A DNA stretch of 64,000 nucleotides from Shinisaurus crocodilurus. Taxonomy: Eukaryota; Chordata; Lepidosauria; Squamata; Shinisauridae. This document shows positions 10,395 to 19,890 of the stretch, piece by piece. The translations under genes were made by a program, and so were the position numbers. The DNA lies in NCBI GenBank assembly GCA_021292165.1, contig JAHFWL010001001.1, positions 1,240,001-1,304,000 of the forward strand. Direction: 5' to 3'. The stretch's first letter is position 1; each line of letters opens with the position of its first letter. The notes below the pieces were generated by a model. The model was given only the letters and a program-made list of their open reading frames with translations. It had not been told where the DNA came from and did no database searches.

Positions 10395-10562
10395 CCATGG
10401 TCCCAGGGTATGGCTGGAAGGCACATGAGGCAGCCACCATGCTGAAGCTAAGCAGGTGGGTCGGGTCAGTGCTTGGAGGAGACCACCTGGGAACCGCACG
10501 TAGCCACATTGAGGTCCACGGTGGAAGAAAGGTGGGATAGAAATGTAACAAATAAATAAATA
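10395..10562 (+). mobile_element. 5S rRNA-derived SINE with an A-rich tail
   Basis: GAAGCTAAGCAGG followed by GGTCGGGTCAGTGCTTGGA and GAGACCACCTGGGAACC matches the 3' half of vertebrate 5S rRNA, including the internal promoter region. The tail (GGTGGGATAGAAATGTAACA, then AAATA repeats) resembles the MIR/Sauria SINE tail and not the CR1 tail of the other 5S SINEs here. It is not a functional 5S gene. Confidence 0.82.
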
Positions 10563-10769
10563 ACAACAGACAGATAATAAAAATCATGGCACCAGAAGAG
10601 ATAAAACAACAGATCTGAATAAGGATATGAAGACTGCAACTTGTTGTCCACTATGCAAATACTCTTGGAAACAATAAAGTCTTCAATTGCTATTTGAATC
10701 CCATTACTGTGCACGTATGACTCCTGTGCAGAAAGCTCTGCACTGCCAATTCGCTATTTATCCATGTTC

Positions 10770-11184
10770 AAGGTGCTATTTCTGATTTATAAGCCCCTAA
10801 ACAGCTCAGAACCATGTTATCTGAGTTCTCCCATATAGACCCCCCTAGTCTATAAACATTCTGAGGACTAGAGCTTGCTGACCATACCATGGCCTACTGA
10901 GGTTCATTTGGTGCAGAGCAGGGCCTTCTCAATTGTGGCACCCGCCATACGAGATGACCTGCCCATTGAGATCAGGCAGGCTTCTACTGTGCAGTGCTTC
11001 CACCGACAACCAAAGACACACCTGGTTGCCCAGGTGTTTTCCTGACCACTAGCATTGTCAGCTTCCCCTGGTTATTTTAATGATATGTTATTGATTTTGT
11101 TATTGGTTTTATTGTATTTCATCATGATTTTGTCTTGCAAATTGCTTTGGGATTTTAAATTTTAAAAAGTGAGTGAGTGAGTGA
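10770..11184 (+). mobile_element. L2-like LINE 3' end
   Basis: It contains a degenerate version of the ORF2 carboxy terminus (VLIYKPLNSSEPCYL.. then GPSQLWHPPYEMT-type sequence) followed by an AT-rich 3' UTR (TTTATTGTATTTCATCATG). It ends in a GTGAGTGAGT repeat. No intact frame. Confidence 0.7.
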
Positions 11185-11375
11185 GGTAAACCTCCCTTGG
11201 GAAGGAGTTGTAGAACTGAGGCAGCACCAATGAGAAGTCCCTGTCCTCATAGACACCCAGCACATGCCAGAATACGGAGCAGAGCCTCTGAAGATGGTTG
11301 GTAGATCCATATGGAAGAAGGCAGTCCTTAACATACTCTGGCCCCAGAATGTTATGGGTGAGGTCTAACAAAACT
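11185..11375 (-). mobile_element. L2-like LINE ORF2 carboxy-terminal fragment
   Basis: Minus-strand translation NILGPEYVKDCLLPYG..RDFSLVLPQFYNSFPREV matches the pattern of the copies at 41166 and 58564 (NNLGPGYLRERLLPY..RAFSVVAPFLWNSLPLEV). It lies tail to tail with the preceding plus-strand LINE. Confidence 0.75.
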
Positions 11376-11763
11376 GGTACCTAACATACAGACTGGTTGG
11401 CATTCTAGTCCTAGACTGTGTATGAATGTGTTACTTACAAGTTCAGATTCCAAGATCTCCTTCCCCAAACCCCCAGTCAAGCAAGGAAAGTTTTTCTGTC
11501 TGGCTTTGTTGATCTCCAACCAACATATAAAGTGAAAGGCAAAAGAATCCAGAGCAGAATTTAACCTGGCCTACTTTGGTCTGAGGTCATCCTTAGTACT
11601 ACACGCATTAGTAAATATATGAGCTTGGCCTCCAAAACCCTCTTCCAAGGAAACAGCCAATAAAGCTTTTTGCCTGTATTTGTTCTTCCTGCCAAGATGC
11701 ATTCCAGCAGCTGTTCCTCTTGCTTTATGTCTTGACTGTGGAAAAGAGAAGGAATGGGAAAGG
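11376..11763. other. No recognisable gene or repeat
   Basis: Single-copy-like sequence. Confidence 0.35.

Positions 11764-11765
<2 letters not shown>

Positions 11766-11799
<34 letters not shown>
11766..11799. repeat. (GA)n microsatellite
   Basis: 17 GA units. Confidence 0.96.
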
Positions 11800-11802
<3 letters not shown>

Positions 11803-11910
11803 AAGCAAATTCGCCAAGTTCTGGATGTAGAATTTACACACTTAATTCTGTCATTAAGTACTTTATCAAGTCACTAAATTCACACAGGGAATACCAGTTA
11901 AAATGTAAGA

Positions 11911-11912
<2 letters not shown>

Positions 11913-11959
<47 letters not shown>
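11913..11959. repeat. (ATT)n microsatellite
   Basis: About 16 ATT units. Confidence 0.95.
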
Positions 11960-12237
11960 GGGATAGTAATTTTAGATCCCAGCCTCCACCCCACCCTCAT
12001 TAAAGTGCTCAGATACATTTGAAAACTTTACAGTCTAATTTTAAAAGGCATGGGTTCCAAACACCCAATGAATGCTCAGAAGTAATTCAAAAGGAGAGGA
12101 GATCGGGCAACTAATATCAAAGCAGGGTTTTATTGGGTAGCGTTTACAGGGTAATGCTTTCTTGGTGATCTTTTCGACCAAAAATATTTCTGAAATATGA
12201 ACAGGTATTGAAGGACACTGAAGAGAATACATTAACA

Positions 12238-12335
12238 GGGCGATCCTATACATGTCTACTCAGACATAAGTCCCACTGAGTACAGTGATACTTAATTCAA
12301 GGTAAGTGTATATAAGACTGCGGCCTATAACTATT
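12238..12335. mobile_element. GCAATCCTATGCA-type inverted-repeat MITE
   Basis: CGATCCTATACATGTCTACT at the left, AAGTCCCACTGAGT in the middle and GTGTATATAAGACTGCGGCC at the right. Members recur at 13557, 27315, 30007, 30806, 62185 and 63912. Arms are imperfect inverted repeats; probably a DNA transposon derivative. Confidence 0.7.
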
Positions 12336-12450
12336 ATAATTATAATAATTACTGATAGATTGGTGTAACAAATACATTTTTCATCTGCCTCCAAAAACTG
12401 GCCAGGGCAGAACATCCACAGGGTTTTTGGGGCAGCACATTCTATATATA

Positions 12451-12612
12451 GATCATAGATCATAGAGTTGGAAGGAGCCTACAAGGCTATCTCAAGTCCA
12501 ACCTCCTGCTCAATGCAGGAAACTAGAGGCGGGGTCTCCCATCCAAGTAATAACCAAGCCTGACCCTGCTTAGCTTTCCACACTCAGACAAGCTGAGCCA
12601 GTGTAAGCCACA
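12451..12612 (-). mobile_element. 5S rRNA-derived SINE with CR1-type tail
   Basis: On the minus strand the head reads GGCTTACACTGGCTCAGCTT, then GGAAAGCTAAGCAGGGTCAG, TTATTACTTGGATGGGAGAC (5S rRNA boxes A, IE and C). The tail TGAGCAGGAGGTTGGACTTG...CTCCTTCCAACTCTATGATC resembles the CR1 3' end. Moderately diverged. Confidence 0.88.
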
Positions 12613-13556
12613 GGCTCTCTGGGGCCACTACAGGAAAGACCCTGTCCTTGAGTGATGACAGTCTTACCTCTCTAGATGATGGAATTCAGGAGCAGGTTCT
12701 CACTGGCAGACCTTCAAACCCAGGGGGTGAGGTGAGGGATCTGTACATAAAAATCACAGCACCCAAAAAGAAAAGGAAAAAAGTTGCACCAGGAGTTAGA
12801 CCATTTTCTAAATGCAGGTGTTTTGCACTGAAAACAGAAACTGATAATTTTAGATGTTGGCTTGAACTTACACTTTTAAAAAATGAGTTTGTCCATATTC
12901 TGTATAGAAGAAACCAACACATCTAGATGGCTTTGCAGTTCAAAAATGGGAAATGGAGAATGTTCAAATGTTATACCGTTTTCAGAAGGGTTCTACCCTT
13001 AAAGGCAGCTTAGGAATAATTTTAGATAGATAGATAGACGATAGAAGTGCAAGTTCAGTTTTCACATCACAGTCCACAGAATTGTCTACATGCATTCTAG
13101 GCAACCATGAAAGCAACACAAACATGATCTGAAGCCAGGAGACTGCATTTTGGCATGCCCCATGGTTGTTCTATCTATCGCTGGTCGCACAGAGATTCTA
13201 CTATCTCCGGTCTGCCAAAGGGGAAGTACACCCTGAAGGAGGACAATGTGAAATGTATCTGTTGACGCAAAGAGCCCAAAAGGGACAAAGGAGCATTGCA
13301 TGGACCAGAAAACCAGATATGGCCTTGTAGATTTCCCCCCAGCAGGCAACTGGTTGAGCCATAGATTGCATAAAGGTGCAGCCTGGAAAGCAGAGGCCAG
13401 CTCCTTCTGGGGAAACTGCGGGGGGAGATATCTCTGTTTGGAATGGAAGTCTGAATCCATATAGAGGTCATGATGTCAACTATGTTCATATTTATATAAT
13501 ATCTCCCATCAATTGGTGCTTAGAGCACTTTCCATTGAAGAAGACGAAATCAATAA
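12613..13556. other. No recognisable gene; short (TAGA)n at 13022-13037
   Basis: Several ORFs of 70-125 residues (12648-12926, 13086-13460) overlap on opposite strands and show no known domain. Treated as noncoding. Confidence 0.4.
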
Positions 13557-13648
13557 GGCTGCAATCCTATATCCACTTGCCTTGGAGAAAGTCCCACTGA
13601 ACTTCATGACACTTACTTGTAAGTAAATGTATATAGGATTGCACTTTA
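13557..13648. mobile_element. GCAATCCTATGCA-type inverted-repeat MITE
   Basis: GGCTGCAATCCTATATCCAC at the left is mirrored by TATATAGGATTGCACTTTA at the right. The centre AAAGTCCCACTGAACTTCAT marks the family. Confidence 0.8.
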
Positions 13649-13671
13649 AAAGCGTATGTTCCAACTGTCCC

Positions 13672-13705
<34 letters not shown>

Positions 13706-13714
13706 ATTATTATT
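13672..13714. repeat. (ATT)n microsatellite
   Basis: About 14 units, adjoining the tail of the minus-strand SINE. Confidence 0.94.
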
Positions 13715-13938
13715 TTATTTATACCCCGTCTTTTTTCCTGAAAGGAACCCAAGGCGGCTTACATAATCCTCCTCCTCCTCTCCATTTTATCCTTACAACA
13801 ACCCTGTGAGGTAGGTTAGGCTGAGAGTCAGTGACTGCCCAAAGTCACCCAGTGAGTTTCATGGCTGAGCGGGGACTAGAACCTGGATCTCCCGAGTCCC
13901 AGTCCAACACTCTCACCACTACGCCACACTGGGCACTA
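13715..13938 (-). mobile_element. MIR/Sauria-like SINE, near full length
   Basis: TTTATACCCCGTCTTTTTTC, CAAGGCGGCTTACATAATCC, CTGTGAGGTAGGTTAGGCTG, then GGGACTAGAACCTGGATCTC and CAACACTCTCACCACTACGC are all in the expected reverse order. Confidence 0.93.
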
Positions 13939-14003
13939 TGAATCCAGTCACTATTTTTTTTTTGTTATATAGTCCTAGTATTATTTAACTCTTATATTTA
14001 TAT

Positions 14004-14068
14004 GTGACGTAGTGGTGAGAGGGTTGGACTGGGAAAAAGCGGGATACAAATATAATACATACATTTTA
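14004..14068 (+). mobile_element. MIR/Sauria-like SINE with a large internal deletion
   Basis: The head (GACGTAGTGGTGAGAGGGTT, then GGACTGGG) is joined directly to the tail (AAAAAGCGGGATACAAATAT). About 170 bp of body is missing. Confidence 0.75.
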
Positions 14069-14693
14069 AAAATTAGGTAGATTGAGATGGCAGCCTCAGG
14101 CCACTGATTTCCTTTCTTTCTTTTTTCCTGCCAAGGGTGCGCTTGTAGGATTTTCTGCCTCAGGTGCCAGAAGAACTTGATACTTGGTAAGAAGCACAGT
14201 GACTTGGCAAGGGGGGGGGGGCTTCCTTGGACTGGCCCCAGAGAAGAATGTCCAGCTCATAAAACTTGGATGTATTTCAATGTGAACATTCCGTCTCCAA
14301 GAAGCTGATCTCATGCTCATAATGTGCACTGAGATCCTGTGAATATGGAGCTGGTCAGTGGTCAGGCTTAAAAGGCTGCCTTCTCTCATCTACGGCTTTG
14401 AAACTATATGGACTACAAAGCCAGATGTTTTGTAGATGTAAGTGCAGACGTGTTTTCTTTAACTTTAACTGATTCCTCTTAGTGGAAACCCTTGAGATAC
14501 TCCGATCCATCACTGCCCAAGCACATAACTGGACCATTCGAATAAAGAGCCTTTTGATTGCAAAATACCCTGGATCATTTCCTCTTGATTCTCCCCCCCC
14601 CCTTTGCTGCTCTTCCATCCTGATTGAAAACCCTTTCTTATTTATTTGTTTTATGTTATTTCATTTTTGTTCTACATTATTTCATTTTATTTA
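14069..14693. other. No recognisable gene
   Basis: ORFs at 14096-14389 and 14355-14618 have no recognised domain. Short homopolymer runs occur at 14210-14220 (G) and 14592-14602 (C). Confidence 0.4.
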
Positions 14694-14950
14694 CAACATT
14701 TAAATATCGCTCCACATCTACACAGGTTCTTGAGCAGTAAACAAAACAATGACAAAAGAGATGAGAAGAATAAAATACAACATTAAAAACAGAAGAGCAA
14801 TGAAAAATAGAATATCAATTAAAAAAAAAACAGTGGCTGGTCAACCAAAGAAGGCTCCCTGAAATAAATATGTTTTCAGAAGGTGCCAGAATTTAAACAA
14901 CACCATGTTGGTGCCTGTCTGACCTCCAGAGGCTGGGAGTTCTTGTGCCT
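14694..14950 (-). mobile_element. L2-like LINE 3' end
   Basis: Minus-strand QELPASGGQTGTNMV then FKFWHLLKTYLFQGAF matches the terminal ORF2 motif (NSLPLEV..LLKTSLFQEAF) of the copy at 58564. The AT-rich 3' UTR precedes it on the plus strand. Confidence 0.78.
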
Positions 14951-15255
14951 TCCTCACATAGCACACAGTTAAACTATGGAATTTGCTACTACAGGATAGG
15001 GCGATGGCCATCAATTTAGGCAGCTTTAAAAGGGAATTAGACAAATGCACAGAAGATAAAGCTATCAATGGCAACTAAGGGTGGGTATATACTACCTCCA
15101 GGATCAGAGGCAGTGTGCCTCTGAATACCAGTTGCTGGGGAACATGGATGGGAGGGTGCTGTTGCACTCATGTCCTACTTGTGAGCTTTTCAGAGGCATC
15201 TCATTGGACACTGTGGGAAACAGGATGCTGGACTAGAGGTGTCTTTGGCCTGACC
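14951..15255 (+). mobile_element. CR1-like LINE 3' end
   Basis: CACACAGTTAAACTATGGAA, GCTTTAAAAGGGAATTAGAC, GGGAACATGGATGGGAGGGT and GGATGCTGGACTAGAGGTGT follow the order seen in the split copy at 19185-19890. Noncoding now. Confidence 0.85.
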
Positions 15256-15261
15256 CAGCAG

Positions 15262-15570
15262 AACATAAGAAGAGCCATGCTATATCAGTCCACTTCGTCC
15301 AGCATTCTCTTCACACAGTGGCCAACCTGCTGCCCACAGGAAAGCCACAAGTAGGACACGAGGGCAACAGCACCCTCCCATCCATGTTCCCCAGCAACTG
15401 GTGCACATAAGCATACTGTCTGCTTCTGATACTGGAGGCAGCATATAGCCTTCAGGACTAGTAGCCATGGATAGCCTGCTCCTCCTCCGTGAATTCGTCC
15501 AATCCCCTTTTAAAGCCATCGAAACTGGTGGCCATCACTCCATCTTGTGGAAGTGAATTCCATGTTCTTA
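15262..15570 (-). mobile_element. CR1-like LINE 3' end, tail to tail with the previous copy
   Basis: It opens ACATAAGAAGAGCCATGCTA and continues in reverse orientation through CCAACCTGCTGCCCACAGG, CCATCCATGTTCCCCAGCAA, CCCCTTTTAAAGCCATCGAA. Together with 14951-15255 it makes an imperfect inverted repeat with arms of about 200 bp. Confidence 0.85.
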
Positions 15571-15619
15571 TGTGTGTGGTTTTTGGGAGGTTATGTGTGA
15601 TTAAATGCTACATTTCTCA

Positions 15620-16546
15620 GGTGTTAACAGGGATGTTGAAGAGTCCTTGGTATCGAGTCACGAGTCGAGTCACGAGTCTTTGGACCCGAGTCTCGAGTCC
15701 GAGTCCGAGTCCTTGGTCCAAAATGGTGACTCACGAGTCACGAGTCACAAGTCACTCCCAAGGCAGACTCCATGAGTCCCTATTAAAATCAATGGGGGTT
15801 TTTCCCAACAAAATAAGGCTACTTCAGATGTGTGGCTTAAATAAATTCTAGGCACAAGTGTGCCTTTTTATTTCAAAACTCTGCAACTGATTTTGGCAAG
15901 AACAGACCAGGCAGAAAAACCCAAAATAACCAGGCAGGCAGAGGAGGCAGGGAACCCCAAACAGGAAGGCAGAGGCAGCCAAACCAAAATGTCTGAAAGG
16001 TTGCATTTTAGAAAAATGATTTTAAAAAATAAACTTGCTGTACTTCCTAAAACTTATCCATGTTGCATTTGAGGAACATGATTTTTTCTAAATGTTTGGC
16101 CCCCATTCTGGAACGGTGAGATCTCATCACAATTCCACCCTCACTGAATACCCGCTCCACTGGTGATGAACTTGCTGGAACCAGAAACACACTCAGAGCA
16201 GCCACACAGAGTAATCTCAGGTCCTTCTTCTGCCTCTCCCAAGTACGCAACACATCAATCAAAATAAATCTTCACACACTGTTGGGGCTGCACTCCTGGT
16301 AGCCGTCCATAGTGGCCGAGCAGCGGCACACCTCGCTCCCATGTGCTCTTCGCCGGCAATCACGCTCCTCTCCACTCCTTCTGGCACAGCCCAGGGATGT
16401 TGAAGAGTCCTTGGTCTCGAGTCCCGAGTCGAGTCTCGAGTCCCATTAAAAATATTGGGACTCGAGTCCGAGTCGAGTCAGAGGGGGGACTCAGTCCGAC
16501 TCACGAGTCGAGTCCTCGAGTCCGAGTCCCCATCCCTGGGTGTTAA
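15620..16546 (-). mobile_element. GAGTC-array hAT element, copy B (longest, with transposase remnant)
   Basis: The element is 15628-16538 (911 bp) between perfect GGTGTTAA duplications (15620-15627, 16539-16546). The left end is CAGGGATGTTGAAGAGTCCT and the right end CCCCATCCCTG. Subterminal arrays of GAGTC/GACTC occupy about 15645-15780 and 16400-16530. The interior carries a CAGGCAGGCAGAGG repeat block (15908-15985) and a minus-strand hAT dimerisation fragment. A second CAGGGATGTTGAAGAGTCC lies inside at 16392, so the right array is itself bounded by CAGGGATG and CATCCCTG. It is the best representative of the parent element, but lacks the catalytic part of the transposase. Confidence 0.95.
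16047..16262 (-). pseudogene. hAT transposase carboxy-terminal dimerisation fragment
   Basis: The frame has 71 residues. It reads RTWERQKKDLRLLCVAALSV, then VPASSSPVERVFSEGGIVM, then the SHRSRMGAKHLEKIMFLKCN motif. SSSPVERVFSEGG and the R..L..E.IMFLK pattern are diagnostic of the hAT carboxy-terminal dimerisation region. The DDE-type core and BED zinc finger are absent, so it cannot be a working transposase. It shows which superfamily mobilised the GAGTC family. Confidence 0.93.
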
Positions 16547-17244
16547 TACCAGATAATCACGTGCACACAGAATTCTCAGCATACATGCACCAACATTATG
16601 AGTCAGAAGATCATGCTTGGGGGAAGGAAAGCTTTCTACCTGAGAGTTTTCCGATAAATCTTGTAAATACCCAAAAACTGAGCCAATCCGAACTGAGCGG
16701 AGTTGCCTATCATTAGAATTCATCAATAGTTAAAAAGCCAGAAAACAAATCTGCTGATGCAATATTTTTCATACAGAAATAGTCAAATAACTTTTAAATG
16801 AGATGTACGTAAGGGGAGGGGGAGGAAACCTACTTTGATTTCTTTCTTTCTTTTTACAGACTTATTTCTTATTTTTGAATTACTCCTTGGTATTCGTTTA
16901 GAGTCACATGCCCACATATGCGGTCAAATAAACTGAACAGGAAGATGAAGTTTCCAAAAAAGAGCCTTCTAAATTGGACTGTAAAAATTGAGACATATCC
17001 ATTGTGCACGTAATAATGCATAATGAGGGGGGAGAAGGATGAAACAAAGGTTCATTATTCTTTCAAAGCCTTTTTGGAAGTGTAGTATTTGATCCACTGA
17101 ACATTTACTCAGGTTTCCAACCCTGCACCTAAGCAAAAGAAAAGGAAAGGGGTGGAGGAGAAGAAGAGGATGCTATGCTATAAACACATATCTTAGAGGC
17201 CAAGTGTTCTGGGCATCTGACGGTGTTCATCACGGTGTTCAATT

Positions 17245-17245
<1 letters not shown>
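16547..17245. other. Repeat-poor AT-rich island, candidate conserved noncoding element
   Basis: 700 bp with no recognised repeat. It contains homeodomain/POU-like strings such as ATAATGCATAATGAGG (near 17011) and CACATATGCGG. No exon-like ORF. Conservation cannot be judged from one sequence. Confidence 0.35.

Positions 17246-17277
<32 letters not shown>
17246..17277. repeat. (TTG)n microsatellite
   Basis: About 10 units. Confidence 0.93.
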
Positions 17278-17338
17278 ATTGTTAATATAATAATATAATA
17301 ATAGTAAAATATTATTATAAATTATAATTCATTTTATC

Positions 17339-17339
<1 letters not shown>

Positions 17340-17394
<55 letters not shown>
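17340..17394. repeat. (TTA)n microsatellite
   Basis: About 18 units, directly upstream of a 5'-truncated SINE. Confidence 0.95.
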
Positions 17395-17396
<2 letters not shown>

Positions 17397-17397
17397 C

Positions 17398-17625
17398 TAT
17401 TCCCCGCTCGGCCATGCACTAGGTGACTTTAGGCCAGTCACTGACTCTCAGCCTCACCTACCTCACAGGGTTGTTGTGAGGATAAAATGGAGAGGAGGAG
17501 GAGGAGGAGGAGGAGGAGGAGGAGGAGGAGGAGGAGGAGGAGGAGGAGGACTATGTAAGCTGCCTTGAGTTCCTTGCAGGAAAAAAGGTGGGGTATAAAT
17601 ATAATAAATAAATAAATTAATTAAT
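17398..17625 (+). mobile_element. MIR/Sauria-like SINE, 5' truncated, with internal (GGA)n expansion
   Basis: It begins at CCCCGCTCGGCCATGCACTA and keeps CAGGGTTGTTGTGAGGATAA and TGCCTTGAGTTCCTTGCAGG. The normally short GGA run of the SINE body is expanded to about 19 units (17493-17550). Confidence 0.9.
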
Positions 17626-17684
17626 TAATTAAAATAAAATAAATTTATTATTATTTCTACCTGATTAACAGAGCAATAATGAGT

Positions 17685-18070
17685 AGTGGCGCAATCCAAT
17701 GGGGATGCCCAAAAGCCTTTGAACTTGGGGGATTACGGACATCCTATGGAAGGCAGGAGAAACGCAGAGGTGACGGTCGCCTCCGTGCTCTTCCTGCCCT
17801 GCAACTCAGCTAGACGGCCCATTTTGGCCACCTAGCTGAGGTGCTTCAGAGCGGGAGGGAAGGAGGCTGGCTGAGGCACCGCCAGGATACCTCATATCTT
17901 GGCGGCGCCTGTCTCTTCCCTCCCTGCCCCTGGAATGCCCCCCTAAACCCCATCTCCGAGGTCACTGTTGTGACCTTGCAGACGCAGCTGGAGCGGTTCT
18001 TTCTGCACTGGCTGCGAGGGTGGGGAGGGCATCCTATGATCGGAGGGTGTGCCATGGGATATTGCACACT
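17685..18070. mobile_element. Possible DNA-transposon remnant
   Basis: GCGCAATCCAATGGGGATGC at the left and GGATATTGCAC at the right are roughly inverted. An internal GAGGTCACTGTTGTGACCTTG parallels TGTGGTCACTGTTGCAACCTT at 25008. Weakly supported family link to 24569-25310. Confidence 0.4.
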
Positions 18071-19184
18071 TGCCTCTCTGTGATCAGAGAAGGAGGCCCA
18101 TGGGTAGAGACGTTTGCCTCTGGAGACTCCTTGTTTCGGTAATGGAAACCTCCACTACCGTCAGTTCTCTGCCTTTGGTGGCAGGTGGTTTGTTTAAGTT
18201 CATGGGGGGCAGTCATCACCGACACAGGGAAGCATGCTTTCCCAACCTATCTCAGGCCTTGCCTCTTCCCTGGAGCATGGTGAGCTTAAAAGGGCTAGTC
18301 TCTTGGCCTAGAGCCATCTCCTCTCCATTATTTCCCTCCTGTCTCATTGCCTAGGGCGACCATTTATGAATTCCCCAAAAGGGGGAAATGCATCACCAGA
18401 GAAGAGGAGAAAAGAGGATATTAATTTGCATCAAATTTGCATATGCTATTTTATAGGTATAGAAGAATTAGGAGCTATTATTATAATTTAAATAGAAATA
18501 CAGTACAACTTGTCATAGTGTGGAAGCCTGTGACCAGGTGACCTGTGTGACTTGTTCAGTCTGCTGCCCTGGTGGTCACTGTTGATGGGCAGCTTCCAAG
18601 GCCCAGTTCTGCCTTCCGATGGTTCTTTACCTTCAGACCGGACTTAGACAGGACAGTCCTTCAAATAGAGGATTGCTTAAAAAAAAAAGAGGGCAGTCCT
18701 CTGGCAGCCTTTCAAATAGAGGACTGTACTATCATTACATGCACTGATGATCCAATGATGGGGATCATGAGCACCCAGGTAACCAGTTCTTCAGGGACCA
18801 TGGGCTCAGGAGTTGTGGTCCCTGGGGATCCCTGTTCTGGCCCAATGTTGGTGTCTGGGTCCTACTTCCATGGCCTTCACCGTTGGTCCTTCTGAACTAA
18901 TCGATCCTTCTCATCTAGGTTGGAGTCTGAATTGCAGCCCAGGGTGAGAGTGATGGAGGTTCTAAAAATAGAAATGGACCATGATTGGCTCCCAATGATT
19001 ATGTGACATCCTGGCCTAAAATGGTGCTGCTCAGCGAACCCTGCTACCTGAGCTGACCTTTGTCAGTCCCTGATGTAACCAGCTTCCTCAATGGTGCAAT
19101 GAGTAAAGAGCTTGCTCCAATTTCCCAGCATGTCCCTCTCTCATAATACTAGAACCTGGGGGTCATCTCATGAAGCTGATTGGT
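18071..19184. other. No gene; short inverted/direct repeats at 18640-18735
   Basis: TTCAAATAGAGGA occurs twice (18660 and 18711), joined by an A run. The rest is single-copy-like. ORF 18572-18895 has no recognised domain. Confidence 0.4.
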
Positions 19185-19890
19185 GGGAGATTCAGGACAG
19201 GATGAATGGAAGTACTTTTTCACACAGTGTATAGTTAAACTGTGGAATTAGCTAACACAAGGTGTAGTGATGTCCACCAATTTGGATGGCTTTAAAAGGG
19301 GATTGTTTTATTTTATTTTATTTGCAACCTGCCTTTCCACCACGAAATGACACTCATAATTAAATAATAAATAAATATGAATAATTAAAACAATCGTAAA
19401 CAAATACATTAAAACACAATTTAAAACACAACAATAATCTAAAAACAGCACCCAAGCCAACAGACCAGCTTACATGCCAGAAGCCTGGTTGCATAAAAAC
19501 ATATTTGCCTGCTGGGAGAAGATGGCAGAAAGGAAGCCAACCTACCCTCCTTTGGCAGGGAGTTCCACAGCCTAGGAATGCCCTCTCTTCCAGTTCCCAC
19601 CAAATGCACCTCTCTGATGGAAGCAGTACAGGGAGAAAAGCCTCCCCTGATTCTCTTAAAACGTGTATGGGAGAAGGCAAATCCATGAAACATAAGCCCA
19701 TCGATGGCTACTCGTCATGATGGCTGTATAGCGCCACCAACATCAGAGACTACTTGCTAAGGAACATGAGTGGGAAGGCCCCAGTTATGGTTTCCCAAAA
19801 GCATCTGGTTTGCCACTGTGCAAACAGAATACTGGACTAGATGAACCTTTGGTCTGATTCAGACTGGCTCCTTCTTACGCTCTTACATCT
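19185..19890 (+). mobile_element. CR1-like LINE 3' end, split by an L2-like LINE
   Basis: Left piece 19185-19305 (CACACAGTGTATAGTTAAAC, GGCTTTAAAAGGGGATTG) and right piece 19678-19890 (CATCGATGGCTACTC, GGAACATGAGTGGGAAGG, ATACTGGACTAGATGAACCT) are consecutive in the intact copies. The insertion is 19306-19677. Confidence 0.83.
19306..19677 (-). mobile_element. L2-like LINE 3' end inserted in CR1
   Basis: On the minus strand it encodes the decayed ORF2 carboxy terminus (ERAFLGCGTPCQRRVGWLP, with frame changes). The AT-rich 3' UTR with TTTTATTTTATTTTATTTGC lies at the left. Confidence 0.7.

Noticed and set aside
16047..16262. Host gene domesticated from hAT transposase
   Set aside because: The fragment is bounded by TIRs and TSDs of a recent insertion; only the dimerisation part remains.
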